A DNA stretch of 64,000 bases from Glaciihabitans sp. dw_435. Lineage in GTDB: Bacteria > Actinomycetota > Actinomycetes > Actinomycetales > Microbacteriaceae. The notes under the pieces were generated by a model that was not told where the DNA came from, did not search any database, and was given only the letters and a program-made list of their open reading frames with translations. Every line of letters begins with the position of its first letter. Position 1 is the stretch's first letter. Location: assembly GCF_018449675.1 (NCBI RefSeq), contig NZ_JAAVUZ010000001.1, positions 530,335 through 594,334 of the forward strand, in the 5' to 3' direction. The translations under genes and the position numbers were made by a program. Positions 44,326 to 52,780 of this stretch are shown piece after piece.

Positions 44326-44907
44326 TTACGCCTTCGCGCTCTTGTCGGCGCGCGGCAGGGTCAGCAGCGTCGAGACGCTGACGACGATCAGGATGATCGC
44401 GCCGATGGTGACGAACGCCGTGATGGCGAGCCCCGGAAGCGCGAAGGTGACGAAGCCACCAATGACCGAGATGATTCCGCTGATGACGTGCAGCCAGCGC
44501 TGGGTGCCGCCGCGCTGGATGCCCGCCATGATGTCGACGATGCCCTCGGCGATCCAGCCGAAGCCGATGACAAAGGCCAGAATCACCAGTGATTGCCCCG
44601 GCTGGGCGATGCAGATGACGCCGGCGGCGACGACGAGCAGACCCAGCAGTCCGGTGAGCCAGCGAAGCCCGGTGCTCAGCTTGTCGGCGACGAACGCCGC
44701 CGTGATGCGGAAGATGCCCGACGTGATCAGGTAGATGCCGAACAGGATGGCGACGGTGACGAGGGTCGCGCCCGGCCAGAACAGCGCGATGATGCCGAGG
44801 ATGAGACCGACGATCGCGACGGCGATGAGTTCTCCGCGGTGAATCTTCAACACCCCGATGGGCAGTCCGGGAAGAAGAGTGGGGGTTCCGCTCGGTGGAG
44901 TAGTCAT
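44326..44907 (-). CDS. HdeD family (DUF308) membrane protein
   Basis: A 193-residue protein with six transmembrane helices in three pairs, each pair of the type LILGIIALFWPGATL. This is the HdeD/DUF308 pattern, associated with acid stress in E. coli. GAGGAGA precedes ATG 44907. It is convergent with the FUSC gene, 6 bp apart. Confidence 0.85.
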   Translation of the reverse strand: MTTPPSGTPTLLPGLPIGVLKIHRGELIAVAIVGLILGIIALFWPGATLVTVAILFGIYLITSGIFRITAAFVADKLSTGLRWLTGLLGLLVVAAGVICIAQPGQSLVILAFVIGFGWIAEGIVDIMAGIQRGGTQRWLHVISGIISVIGGFVTFALPGLAITAFVTIGAIILIVVSVSTLLTLPRADKSAKA

Positions 44908-44956
44908 GGGTCTCCTCGTTAGTGTTGGAACAACCGTAGCGAAGGATCCGTCAGTG

Positions 44957-45379
44957 ATGAAGATTTTTGGCCGCTCAACTAATGAGGGCGGCTATGCAAA
45001 AAGTGATGCCGGATCCGGTGATCTCAAGCAGTACAAGTTCGATCTGCTGCCCGCCAACAAGAACGTGACGATGCAGCTGGCGGGGTCTGATCCCTTTCAG
45101 GACGAACTGCAAAAGTGGGCGGATTTCGACGAGCTGCAGGCGTTCATCTCGCCGCGGACGCTTGAGGAGGAGCGAACGGATGCCCCGGTCGCCGTGCGTT
45201 TCTTCGTGGACAGCCGCATGACGGGCATTGTGGGCTACGTTCCCCGCGGCCTCGAGGCACCCGCGCTGGAGGCACTCGTGCGGCTGGGTAACGCCGGACG
45301 CTCAACGCGTATCCCCGCGCAGATCACCCGAACGCGCAACGGACTGCGTGTCACGCTGCTCATGGGACTGACCCGCTAG
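44957..45379 (+). CDS. Hypothetical protein, 140 aa
   Basis: A 140-residue soluble protein that I do not recognise with certainty. The middle has FQDELQKWADFDELQAF, and the C-terminal part PVAVRFFVDSRMTGIVGYVPRG vaguely resembles the strand pattern of HIRAN-type DNA-binding domains; this comparison is weak. ATG 44957 is preceded by AAGGA at 11 nt. Confidence 0.65.
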   Translation: MKIFGRSTNEGGYAKSDAGSGDLKQYKFDLLPANKNVTMQLAGSDPFQDELQKWADFDELQAFISPRTLEEERTDAPVAVRFFVDSRMTGIVGYVPRGLEAPALEALVRLGNAGRSTRIPAQITRTRNGLRVTLLMGLTR

Positions 45380-45422
45380 TCAACCTCCTGGCCGATGCTG
45401 TGACGATGCGAGTGCGCCGACG

Positions 45423-45428
45423 TAGTCT
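45423..45428 (+). promoter_or_regulatory. -10 box TAGTCT, leaderless start of the 71-aa gene
   Basis: TAGTCT, 6-nt spacer, ATG 45435. Confidence 0.55.
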
Positions 45429-45434
45429 CGATTC

Positions 45435-45650
45435 ATGACCGATACCGACAGCCCCACGACGTACACCGCCACCCTCATCGGCAGCGACGGCACCGCGACC
45501 GTCGAGCTCGACTTCATCAGCGGACTCCCGCAAAAAAGCTTCGTCCGTTCACTCGATGACGACGGCGAAGAGATGGTGTGGGAACTCGTCGAGGACGCCC
45601 CCGACTACCAGTACCGCCAGGCCGGGATCCCCGGGGCCGACTACTCCTGA
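45435..45650 (+). CDS. Small hypothetical protein, 71 aa
   Basis: A 71-residue acidic protein with beta-strand character (TYTATLIGSDGTATVELDF). No known domain. A -10 box 6 nt before ATG 45435 and the 1-nt gap to the next gene support it as the first gene of a two-gene transcript with the fructosamine kinase. Confidence 0.65.
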   Translation: MTDTDSPTTYTATLIGSDGTATVELDFISGLPQKSFVRSLDDDGEEMVWELVEDAPDYQYRQAGIPGADYS

Positions 45651-45651
45651 C

Positions 45652-46422
45652 GTGCGCCGCTCCTTTTCGAAGCGACTTCCAGAGGCACCCGACCGGTTCT
45701 TTGAAGCCGAGGCGGCCGGCCTGGAATGGCTGTCCGTGGCCGGCGGGACCCGTGTGGTGCGGGTGCTCTCCGTCGCCCCGGGCGCGATCGACCTCGAGCG
45801 TGTGGACGAAGTGAGGCCGACCGCAGGGGTTGCCCGTCGCTTCGGGGCATCCCTCGCCCGTACTCATGCCGCCGGAGCCGCGGCGTTTGGCGCACCGCCC
45901 GACGGCTGGGACGGACCCCTGTTCATCGGCAGCCGCGCCATGGCAGTCGCGCGCGACGACTCCTGGGGATCGTTCTACGCACGCGACCGGGTGCTGCCGT
46001 TCCTCGCCGTGGCCGAGGGCGTGGGATCGATCGACCGTGCGGGCGCGGACGTCGTCCGTGAAGCCTGCGAGGTGGTCGCCTCGGGATTCTTCGACGACGG
46101 GGATGCCCCGTCGCGCATCCACGGTGACCTCTGGACCGGCAACGTCTTGTGGGCAACGAACGGCGTTGTGCTCATCGATCCTGCGGCGCACGGCGGCCAC
46201 CGCGAAACCGATCTCGCCATGCTCGCGCTATTTGGGTGTCCGTATCTGACCGAGGTGATCGACGGTTACCTCGACGCGAGCCCGTTGCGTCCCGGCTGGG
46301 AGGCCCGCGTTCCGCTGCACCAGCTGCACCCGCTCGCCGTACACGCGGCCGGCCACGGCCCCTCCTACGGACACGCGCTCCAGGAGGCTGCACGAGAGGT
46401 GCTCGACCTCGCGGGTCGGTGA
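45652..46422 (+). CDS. Fructosamine kinase family protein
   Basis: A 256-residue kinase of the fructosamine/ketosamine-3-kinase family (aminoglycoside-phosphotransferase fold). The catalytic loop is RIHGDLWTGNVLW and the metal-binding motif LIDPAAHGGHRETDLAML, both diagnostic. It should phosphorylate ketoamines on glycated proteins or free glycated amines, leading to their breakdown. GTG 45652 lies 1 nt after the stop of the upstream gene, so they are probably coupled. Confidence 0.88.
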   Translation: MRRSFSKRLPEAPDRFFEAEAAGLEWLSVAGGTRVVRVLSVAPGAIDLERVDEVRPTAGVARRFGASLARTHAAGAAAFGAPPDGWDGPLFIGSRAMAVARDDSWGSFYARDRVLPFLAVAEGVGSIDRAGADVVREACEVVASGFFDDGDAPSRIHGDLWTGNVLWATNGVVLIDPAAHGGHRETDLAMLALFGCPYLTEVIDGYLDASPLRPGWEARVPLHQLHPLAVHAAGHGPSYGHALQEAAREVLDLAGR

Positions 46423-46545
46423 CGCGGGATGACTGTGGCACGGGACATCCGCTCAGCAAAGGTTCCCGCATCGTGCAGGTGGGCCATAGAACGCTCATAG
46501 CGGGAGCCGCGATCGTTGTCCTTCTCGACGGAAGGACGGAACACG

Positions 46546-46845
46546 ATGAATACGCTCGCACGGGGAAAACGACTCAGCTCGATGATCACCGGAACCTTTG
46601 GGCTTCTCGGAATCATTGGCGCCACCGCCCTCGGCCTCCACACGTGGGCCGACATCGAGGCGACCAAGTCAACCGATGTGGCGTCCGCTGAGACGACAAC
46701 GTCGGTCACCACGCCGTCGGATACGAGCGCTGGCACCTCGACCGATTCTTCGTCGACGGATGCCACGACCGACGACACGACGACCGATTCGGGCGTCTCG
46801 TCGTCCACCAGCGACTCGTCCCACGCGACGACGAGCGGGTCGTGA
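46546..46845 (+). CDS. Small membrane protein with Thr/Ser/Asp-rich tail
   Basis: A 99-residue protein: one transmembrane helix (TFGLLGIIGATALGLHTW, about residues 17-34), then about 60 residues of almost only Thr, Ser, Asp and Ala. GAAGGA precedes ATG 46546. The stop codon lies 1 nt before the apbE start. ApbE attaches FMN to Thr or Ser, so a Thr/Ser-rich partner is tempting, but no clear flavinylation motif (DxxSGAT-like) was seen. It may simply be a membrane-anchored disordered protein. Confidence 0.65.
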   Translation: MNTLARGKRLSSMITGTFGLLGIIGATALGLHTWADIEATKSTDVASAETTTSVTTPSDTSAGTSTDSSSTDATTDDTTTDSGVSSSTSDSSHATTSGS

Positions 46846-46846
46846 C

Positions 46847-47782
46847 ATGGGCACCGGAACGCGGGACTGGCCCCTGTGGAGCACCACCGCCCGCCTCGTG
46901 GTGACCGACGCCGCGCAGCTCGATGCGGCCTGCGCGATCGTGCACCGGGTGCTGGCCTCGGTCGATGCGGCTGCCAGTCGCTTCCGTGCGGACTCGGAGC
47001 TGCAGCGGATCGCGCCGCGGCTGCACTCGGGGGTGGAGATCAGTGACACGCTCGTCGGTCTCGTGCGCGCGGCACTCGACAGCGCCGCCGCCACCGACGG
47101 TGACGTCGATCCCACGCTGGGATACGCGATGGGCGCCGCCGGGTACGACCGTGACTTTCGGCTCATCGAGGATGACGGGGTGCTCGTCCGCGCGATCGAG
47201 TCCCGGCGACCCGGGTGGAAGAGCGTGGTGCTCGCGGAGAACCACCTGCGCGTTCCGGCGCACCTGTCGCTCGACCTCGGCTCCACGGCGAAGGCGGTGG
47301 CGGCCGACCGCGCCGCCCATGCCGTCGTCGACGAACTCGGCGGTGGCGCCCTGGTGAGCCTCGGCGGCGACATCGCGACGGCGGGCCCCGAGCCCGACGG
47401 TGGCTGGCACGTGCTCGCTCAGGATGCAGTCGGGGATCCGGCCTGCATGATTCGTCTGTCGCCCGGCTGGGCCATCGCCACGTCGAGCACCCAGAAGCGC
47501 ACCTGGTCCAGGGGCGGGGAACCTCAGCACCACATTCTGAATCCGCGAACCGGGCGTCCCGCCGACGCCGTGTGGCGCAGCGTCACCGTCGTCGCGACCA
47601 CGTGTCTGCGTGCGAACACGCTGGCCACCGCCAGCATCGTGCGCGGGCACACCGCCATGGCCTGGCTCGGCGCCCAGGGCGTGAGCGCCCGCCTCGTCGA
47701 CTGGCGCGGGCGCATCGTTGCCCTCGGGGACTGGCCCGAATCCTCGACCAGCCCGCTCGCGAAGTCCCGGTGGGCCGCCTGA
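46847..47782 (+). CDS. apbE: FAD:protein FMN transferase (ApbE family)
   Basis: A 311-residue ApbE-family protein without signal peptide. The conserved blocks are VDPTLGYAMGAAGYD, the SLDLGSTAKAVAADRAA motif, SLGGDIATAGP and QHHILNPRTGRPA. The enzyme hydrolyses FAD and transfers FMN to Thr or Ser of target proteins such as FMN-binding subunits of electron transfer complexes. No recognised flavinylated partner is adjacent; a Ser/Thr-rich membrane protein precedes it and a broken ferredoxin gene follows. Confidence 0.88.
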   Translation: MGTGTRDWPLWSTTARLVVTDAAQLDAACAIVHRVLASVDAAASRFRADSELQRIAPRLHSGVEISDTLVGLVRAALDSAAATDGDVDPTLGYAMGAAGYDRDFRLIEDDGVLVRAIESRRPGWKSVVLAENHLRVPAHLSLDLGSTAKAVAADRAAHAVVDELGGGALVSLGGDIATAGPEPDGGWHVLAQDAVGDPACMIRLSPGWAIATSSTQKRTWSRGGEPQHHILNPRTGRPADAVWRSVTVVATTCLRANTLATASIVRGHTAMAWLGAQGVSARLVDWRGRIVALGDWPESSTSPLAKSRWAA

Positions 47783-47830
47783 TGGACGAAGCACTCTAGG
47801 CGTTGGGGCGGGGAACGGGAGCCACGCACC

Positions 47831-48015
47831 AGCCTGCACATCGACTGGACCGCCTGCGGCGGCCGCGGGCTGTGCTGTGCGCAGAGATCCTCCCCGAGCT
47901 GCTGGGCCGGGACGACTGGGGTTACCCGCTCGCGATTGAGTGCGGGTCGGATGTCCCTGTCCCTGTGCGCGCGTGTCGCGCTGACGCTGCGGCAGAATTG
48001 AGAAGCACACACTAA
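47831..48015 (+). pseudogene. Frameshifted ferredoxin gene
   Basis: Remnant of a small actinobacterial-type ferredoxin. The first frame reads LHIDWTACGGRGLC, the usual cluster-binding start. After a 5-bp duplication the reading continues one frame over with CAEILPELLGRDDWGYP and ends VRACRADAAAEL, the usual remainder. Removing one TGTGC copy restores CGGRGLCAEILPE. The first frame also lacks an ATG, GTG or TTG codon after the apbE stop. In relatives such a ferredoxin commonly accompanies apbE and a ferric-reductase-like protein. Confidence 0.75.
47871..47880 (+). repeat. Tandem 5-bp duplication TGTGC-TGTGC
   Basis: Two adjacent TGTGC copies lie inside the ferredoxin cluster motif. Removing one restores the frame, so replication slippage is the likely origin. 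Confidence 0.75.
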
Positions 48016-48034
48016 TTCGGTCAAGGGAGACTGC

Positions 48035-49021
48035 ATGTCGGCACTACGGGCACTATTCATCGGTGGCAACGGCACCATCAGCGCGGCAAGCAGTCGCCTC
48101 GCGGTGGAACAGGGGATCGACCTCACCCTGCTGAACCGTGCGACAAGCTCCCGCCGCCCGCCGATCGAGGGCGTCAGCTCGCTCGTCGGTGATGCGTCCG
48201 ACCCGGAGTCGTTGCGCGCCGCGGTGGGAACCCGCGAGTTCGATGTTGTCGTCAACTTCCAGTCCTTCACGTCCGGGCAGGCCGCGGCCGACGTCAACCT
48301 GTTTACCGGACGCACCGCCCAGTACGTGTACATCAGCTCGGCGTCGGCGTACCAGAAGCCCGTGGGGCGGCTCCCGATCGCGGAGTCCACGCCGCTGCGC
48401 AACCCCTTCTGGCAGTACTCCCGCGACAAGATCGCCAGCGAGGACGTGCTCGTGACGGCGTACCGTGATCGCGGGTTCCCGGTGACGATCGTGCGTCCGT
48501 CACACACGTACGACGAGACATCCATTCCGCTCGACGGCGGCTGGACGATCATCGACCGCATGCGTCGCGGCGAGCCGGTCGTCGTGCACGGCGACGGAAC
48601 GTCCCTGTGGACGCTGACCCACACCGCCGACTTCGCGCAGGCGTTCGTCGGGCTGCTTGGGCACCCGAAGGCGGTCGGTGACACCTTCCACATCACCTCC
48701 GACGAGGCGCTGCCCTGGGACGAGATCGCGACAACGCTGGGTCGGGCTGCCGGAACCGAGCCGACCATCGTGCACGTGGCATCCGACCGCATCGCGCGCA
48801 GCATCCCCGAGTGGGGACCGGGTCTCATCGGAGACAAGGCGCATTCGGTGGTGTTCGATAACGCGAAGGTGAGGTCGCTCGTTCCCGCCTACCGGGCGAC
48901 GACGCCGTTCTGGGTCGGTGCGCGGCAGATCATTGACTGGTACGACGCCGATGCGTCCCGCCGGGTCGTCGACGCCGAGCTGAACGGCAGGCTCGACGCC
49001 CTCATCGCCGAGGCGCGGTAA
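48035..49021 (+). CDS. NAD-dependent epimerase/dehydratase family protein
   Basis: A 328-residue extended short-chain dehydrogenase. The N-terminus is a Rossmann strand with FIGGNGTISAASS (a G-x-G-x-x-S/A variant). The middle has YISSASAYQKP, and WQYSRDKIASED supplies the Tyr-x3-Lys equivalent. It resembles the reductase-like NAD-epimerases related to isoflavone reductases and chloroplast RNA-binding proteins. AAGGGAG before ATG 48035 sets the start. Substrate unknown. Confidence 0.82.
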   Translation: MSALRALFIGGNGTISAASSRLAVEQGIDLTLLNRATSSRRPPIEGVSSLVGDASDPESLRAAVGTREFDVVVNFQSFTSGQAAADVNLFTGRTAQYVYISSASAYQKPVGRLPIAESTPLRNPFWQYSRDKIASEDVLVTAYRDRGFPVTIVRPSHTYDETSIPLDGGWTIIDRMRRGEPVVVHGDGTSLWTLTHTADFAQAFVGLLGHPKAVGDTFHITSDEALPWDEIATTLGRAAGTEPTIVHVASDRIARSIPEWGPGLIGDKAHSVVFDNAKVRSLVPAYRATTPFWVGARQIIDWYDADASRRVVDAELNGRLDALIAEAR

Positions 49022-49042
49022 CGGGTGGGCACCGCACCCTTC

Positions 49043-49048
49043 TAGGCT
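49043..49048 (+). promoter_or_regulatory. -10 box TAGGCT, leaderless start of apt
   Basis: TAGGCT, 6-nt spacer, GTG 49055. Confidence 0.55.
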
Positions 49049-49054
49049 TGACCG

Positions 49055-49588
49055 GTGAATACACCCTCCGCAACCGAACTGATCGAATCTCTCCTCGGCT
49101 CGGTGCCCGACTTTCCGAGCCCCGGAATCATCTTTCGCGACCTGACTCCGGTGTTCGCCAATGCGGAGGCATTCCGCGCCGTCATTGACGAACTCACGCG
49201 CCCGTTCGCGGGGCAGTTCGACATCATCGCCGGCGTGGAGGCGCGCGGATTCCTGCTCGCCGCCGGCGCCGCGTACGCCACGGGCACCGGCACCCTCGCG
49301 GTGCGCAAGGCGGGCAAACTGCCCCCGCCCGTGCTCGCCGAGTCCTACAGCCTCGAGTACGGATCGGCGTCGCTCGAGATCCACCCGGTGCCGGCCGTAT
49401 CGAAGGGGCAGCGCCTGCTCATCGTCGACGACGTTCTCGCCACCGGCGGAACGCTCGCCGCGACCATTCGCCTGGCCGAGCGTGCGGGGTACGACGTCAT
49501 CGGTATCGCCGTCGTTCTCGAACTCGATGAGCTCGCCGGACGCCAGGCGCTCGGCGACCAGCACGTGCACCGCATCCTCGGGCTGTAA
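49055..49588 (+). CDS. apt: Adenine phosphoribosyltransferase
   Basis: A 177-residue purine salvage enzyme making AMP from adenine and PRPP. It opens SLLGSVPDFPSPGIIFRDLTPVF (shown in part: PDFPSPGIIFRDLTPVF), has GVEARGFLLAAGAAYA, and the PRPP-binding motif LLIVDDVLATGGTLAA near residue 128. Full length for the family. In many actinobacteria apt lies between secDF and relA; here it stands alone with its own leaderless promoter. Confidence 0.96.
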   Translation: MNTPSATELIESLLGSVPDFPSPGIIFRDLTPVFANAEAFRAVIDELTRPFAGQFDIIAGVEARGFLLAAGAAYATGTGTLAVRKAGKLPPPVLAESYSLEYGSASLEIHPVPAVSKGQRLLIVDDVLATGGTLAATIRLAERAGYDVIGIAVVLELDELAGRQALGDQHVHRILGL

Positions 49589-49608
49589 CCAGGGTTTCGC
49601 GCAGTGCT

Positions 49609-51303
49609 CTAGCGGGTGCGGTAGAGCCGCGCTTCCCAGGGGCGCAGCACGAGCTCGTCGCTCACGGGATAGTTACTGAGCACGAGGTCGCCCGCGGTCA
49701 GCTGGGGCGGAAGCGCCTCGGACAGCGGCTCATCCGACGCGTTGGCGACGACCGTGAGCGTGACACCATCCCGCTGGCGGGTGAAGGCGAAGAGCTGCGG
49801 ATGATCCGGCTCCAGCAACTCGAAGTCGCCGAGCGCGACGACGGGGTCGCTGTGACGCAGCTCGATCAGGCGCTGGTAGAAGTCGAACACCGACCGGTGG
49901 GACTTGCGGTCGGCCAGGACGTTGAGCACCGGGTAGTTCGGGTTGACGGCGATCCACGGGGTGCCCGCCGTGAAACCCGCGTGCTCCGTGTCATCCCACT
50001 GCATGGGCGTGCGGGCGTTGTCCCGGCCGCGCGCGTAGACGCCCTCGAGCACACTCGCGGGGGAGCGGTCGAACTCGTCGACGGCCTCACGGTAGTGATT
50101 GATCGACTCGATGTCGCGGTAGTCCTCGATCGATCCGAACCGCACGTTCGTCATGCCGATCTCCTCGCCCTGGTACACGTAGGGCGTTCCGCGCTGCAGG
50201 TGCAGCACCAGTGCCCAGAGCGTCGCCGACTCGTACCGGAACTCGGCGTCGTTGCCGAACCGCGACACGAGCCGCGGCTGGTCGTGATTGTCGAGGTACA
50301 GGCTGTTCCAGCCGGTCGCCGCCAGTCCGTACTGCCACTTCGCGAGATTCTTCTTGAGTGCGGGCAGATCGCGCTCCAGCGGGTCGAATTTGCTCTCGCC
50401 CGAGTCCAGCGACACGTGCTCGAACTGGAACACCATGTCGAGTTCCTTCCGTGCGGGGTCGGTGAACAGTGCGGCCTCCTCGACGCTCACCCCGGGCATC
50501 TCGCCGACCGTGAGGAAATTGCCCTCGCGGCCGGCGAACACCTCGCGGTGCATCTCGGCCATGAAGTCGTGGATCTGTGGGCCCATCGTGAAGCCGAGCC
50601 CCTCGCCCCGCTCGTCGCCGTCGATGAGCTCGATCCGCTTCGCGATGAGGTTGATCACGTCCATGCGGAAGCCGTCGACACCCCGGTCCAGCCACGAGCG
50701 CATCATCGCGTAGACCGCCTGGCGCACCTCGGGGTTCTCCCAGTTGAGGTCCGGCTGCTGGGCCGCGAACAGGTGGAGGTAGTACTCGCCCGTCGTGGCA
50801 TCCATCGTCCATGCCGGTCCGCTGAAGGCGCTGACCCACGCGTTCGGGGGCGTGCCGTTGGCGCCGGGTGTGCGCCACCAGTACCAGTCGCGTTTGGGAT
50901 TGTCGGTGGATGACGCGGACTCGATGAACCACGGATGCTCATCGCTCGTGTGGTTGACCACGAGGTCCATCACGAGCTTCATGCCGCGGTCGTGCACCTC
51001 CGCCAGGAGCGCGTCGAACTGGTCGAGGTCGCCGAACACGGGATCGATGTTCTCGTAGTCGCGGATGTCGTAGCCGTTGTCGTGCTGCGGCGACGGGTAG
51101 ATGGGGGAGAGCCAGATGACGTCGACTCCCAGCTCCGCCAGGTAGTCGAGGTGGGAGCGGATGCCTCCGATATCGCCGATGCCATCCCCGTTGGAGTCCG
51201 CGAAGCTGCGCGGGTAGATCTGGTAGACGACGGCGCTGGTCCACCATGCGGCATCGGAGGCGGGATTCGAGGTAACGGAGGTGTTCTGGAGTTCATCGGT
51301 CAC
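49609..51303 (-). CDS. GH13 alpha-glucosidase
   Basis: A 564-residue (beta/alpha)8 enzyme of glycoside hydrolase family 13, oligo-1,6-glucosidase/alpha-glucosidase type. The conserved regions appear in order: DLVVNHTSDEHPWF, GFRMDVINLI with the nucleophile Asp (about 213), TVGEMPG with the acid/base Glu (about 269), and LDNHDQPRLVS. The ARTPMQWDDTEHAGFT segment is typical of intracellular alpha-glucosidases. No signal peptide, so it acts on imported malto- or isomalto-oligosaccharides. GTG 51303 is preferred to TTG 51315. Confidence 0.93.
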   Translation of the reverse strand: MTDELQNTSVTSNPASDAAWWTSAVVYQIYPRSFADSNGDGIGDIGGIRSHLDYLAELGVDVIWLSPIYPSPQHDNGYDIRDYENIDPVFGDLDQFDALLAEVHDRGMKLVMDLVVNHTSDEHPWFIESASSTDNPKRDWYWWRTPGANGTPPNAWVSAFSGPAWTMDATTGEYYLHLFAAQQPDLNWENPEVRQAVYAMMRSWLDRGVDGFRMDVINLIAKRIELIDGDERGEGLGFTMGPQIHDFMAEMHREVFAGREGNFLTVGEMPGVSVEEAALFTDPARKELDMVFQFEHVSLDSGESKFDPLERDLPALKKNLAKWQYGLAATGWNSLYLDNHDQPRLVSRFGNDAEFRYESATLWALVLHLQRGTPYVYQGEEIGMTNVRFGSIEDYRDIESINHYREAVDEFDRSPASVLEGVYARGRDNARTPMQWDDTEHAGFTAGTPWIAVNPNYPVLNVLADRKSHRSVFDFYQRLIELRHSDPVVALGDFELLEPDHPQLFAFTRQRDGVTLTVVANASDEPLSEALPPQLTAGDLVLSNYPVSDELVLRPWEARLYRTR

Positions 51304-51383
51304 GCCACCAGTCAATCGCTAATGACGGCGCCGCGTCGAGGCGCGGGGGCCCCAGGCGGGTTCTTCAGCGGGATGAATCGGTC

Positions 51384-51439
51384 GGGAATAAGCTGCCGGG
51401 TAGTTCAGTTGGATAGAATGTTCATGCAAACGCATGGAA
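51384..51439 (+). promoter_or_regulatory. Promoter and operator of the luciferase-like monooxygenase
   Basis: GGGAATAA at 51384-51391, a TAGAAT -10 box at 51414-51419, then ATGCAAACGCATGGAA at 51424-51439 covering the expected transcription start. The last element has ATGC/GCAT arms and sits inside the longer imperfect palindrome GTTCATGC...GCATGGAAC. The same elements with the same spacing precede the FMN reductase gene. Confidence 0.65.
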
Positions 51440-51492
51440 CATGCCGCGGGTAATGCCCACGGGCACGCAGGCTACGAAATCAGGAGCTTCAG

Positions 51493-52623
51493 ATGCAGTT
51501 CGGTATTTTTACCGTCAGCGACGTCACGACGGACCCCACCAACAACACCACGCCGACCGAGCACGAGCGCATCAAGGCACTCGTTGCAATTGGCAAGAAG
51601 GCGGAGGAGGTTGGCCTCGACGTCTTCGCGCTGGGCGAGCACCACAACCCGCCCTTCGTTTCCTCGAGCCCCACGACCACGCTGGCGTACATCGCCGCGC
51701 AGACCGAGAAGCTCATCCTCTCGACCAGCACCACGCTGATCACCACGAATGACCCGGTCAAGATCGCCGAGGACTTCGCCATGCTGCAGCACCTCGCCGA
51801 CGGACGCGTTGACGTCATGATGGGCCGTGGCAACACCGGCCCCGTGTACCCGTGGTTCGGCAAGGACATCCGTGAGGGCATTCCGCTGGCCATTGAGAAC
51901 TACGCCCTGCTGCACCGCCTGTGGCGCGAGGACTACGTCGACTGGCAGGGCAAGTTCCGCGCGCCGCTGCAGGGCTTCCAGTCCACTCCGCGACCGCTGG
52001 ATGACGTCCCGCCGTTCGTCTGGCACGGAAGCATCCGCTCTCCCGAAATCGCCGAGCAGGCCGCGTACTACGGAGACGGGTTCTTCGCCAACAACATCTT
52101 CTGGCCGAAGGAGCACTACATGCAGCTCATCGCCTACTACCGCCAGCGCTTCGAGCACTACGGTCACGGCTCTGCCGACCAGGCGATCGTCGGACTCGGT
52201 GGACAGGCGTTCATGGCCAAGAACTCGCAAGACGCCGTGAAGCAGTTCCGCCCGTACTTCGACAACGCGCCCGTCTACGGACACGGCCCGACGATGGAGG
52301 ACTTCACCGAGCAGACGCCGCTCACCGTCGGTAGCCCCCAGCAGGTCATTGACCGGTACGCAGCGATGCGCGACTACTACGGCGACTACCAGCGCCAGCT
52401 GTTCCTCATGGACCACGCGGGACTGCCGCTGAAGACGGTGCTCGAGCAGCTCGACATCCTCGGCGAGGAGGTCGTGCCGGTGCTCCGCAAGGAGTTCGCC
52501 AAGAACCGCCCGGCGCACGTTCCGGATGGCCCGACACACGCAAACCTCGTCGCTCAGCGCGATGCGGCAGCGCTCGTGAAGGCAGCGGATGACGCGACGG
52601 CACCCGGAGTGCTCACCAAGTAA
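51493..52623 (+). CDS. Luciferase-like FMN-dependent monooxygenase, CE1758 type
   Basis: A 376-residue luciferase-like monooxygenase (bacterial luciferase fold). It starts MQFGIFTVSDVT, has LDVFALGEHHNPPFV and STSTTLITTNDPVKIAEDFAM, and the GRVDVMMGRGNTGPVYPWFG block. It uses reduced FMN from a separate reductase and oxygen to oxidise an unknown substrate. It is assigned to the CE1758-like group because the partner reductase of the CE1759 type is next to it. A terminator separates the two genes, and each has its own matching promoter. Confidence 0.9.
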   Translation: MQFGIFTVSDVTTDPTNNTTPTEHERIKALVAIGKKAEEVGLDVFALGEHHNPPFVSSSPTTTLAYIAAQTEKLILSTSTTLITTNDPVKIAEDFAMLQHLADGRVDVMMGRGNTGPVYPWFGKDIREGIPLAIENYALLHRLWREDYVDWQGKFRAPLQGFQSTPRPLDDVPPFVWHGSIRSPEIAEQAAYYGDGFFANNIFWPKEHYMQLIAYYRQRFEHYGHGSADQAIVGLGGQAFMAKNSQDAVKQFRPYFDNAPVYGHGPTMEDFTEQTPLTVGSPQQVIDRYAAMRDYYGDYQRQLFLMDHAGLPLKTVLEQLDILGEEVVPVLRKEFAKNRPAHVPDGPTHANLVAQRDAAALVKAADDATAPGVLTK

Positions 52624-52635
52624 TCAGTCCGTCAC

Positions 52636-52679
52636 AACGACCGGCCCCGGCCCGAGAAATCGGGCAGGGGCCGGTCGTT
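52636..52679 (+). terminator. Terminator between the monooxygenase and FMN reductase genes
   Basis: A stem of about 20 bp with one mismatch, closed by a GAAA tetraloop and followed by a short T-run. It should stop most transcription from the monooxygenase gene, which explains the separate promoter of the reductase. Confidence 0.85.
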
Positions 52680-52708
52680 TGTCGTGTGCCGTGACCCACG
52701 GACCGGGT

Positions 52709-52764
52709 GGGAATAACCGGGCGTCCGCGCGACTTGTATCGAATATCAATGCAAACGCATGGAA
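52709..52764 (+). promoter_or_regulatory. Promoter and operator of the FMN reductase, copy of the monooxygenase one
   Basis: GGGAATAA at 52709-52716, a TCGAAT -10 at 52739-52744, then ATGCAAACGCATGGAA at 52749-52764. Distances between the elements equal those at the monooxygenase promoter. Confidence 0.65.
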
Positions 52765-52780
52765 AAGAAAGAAGAACGTC

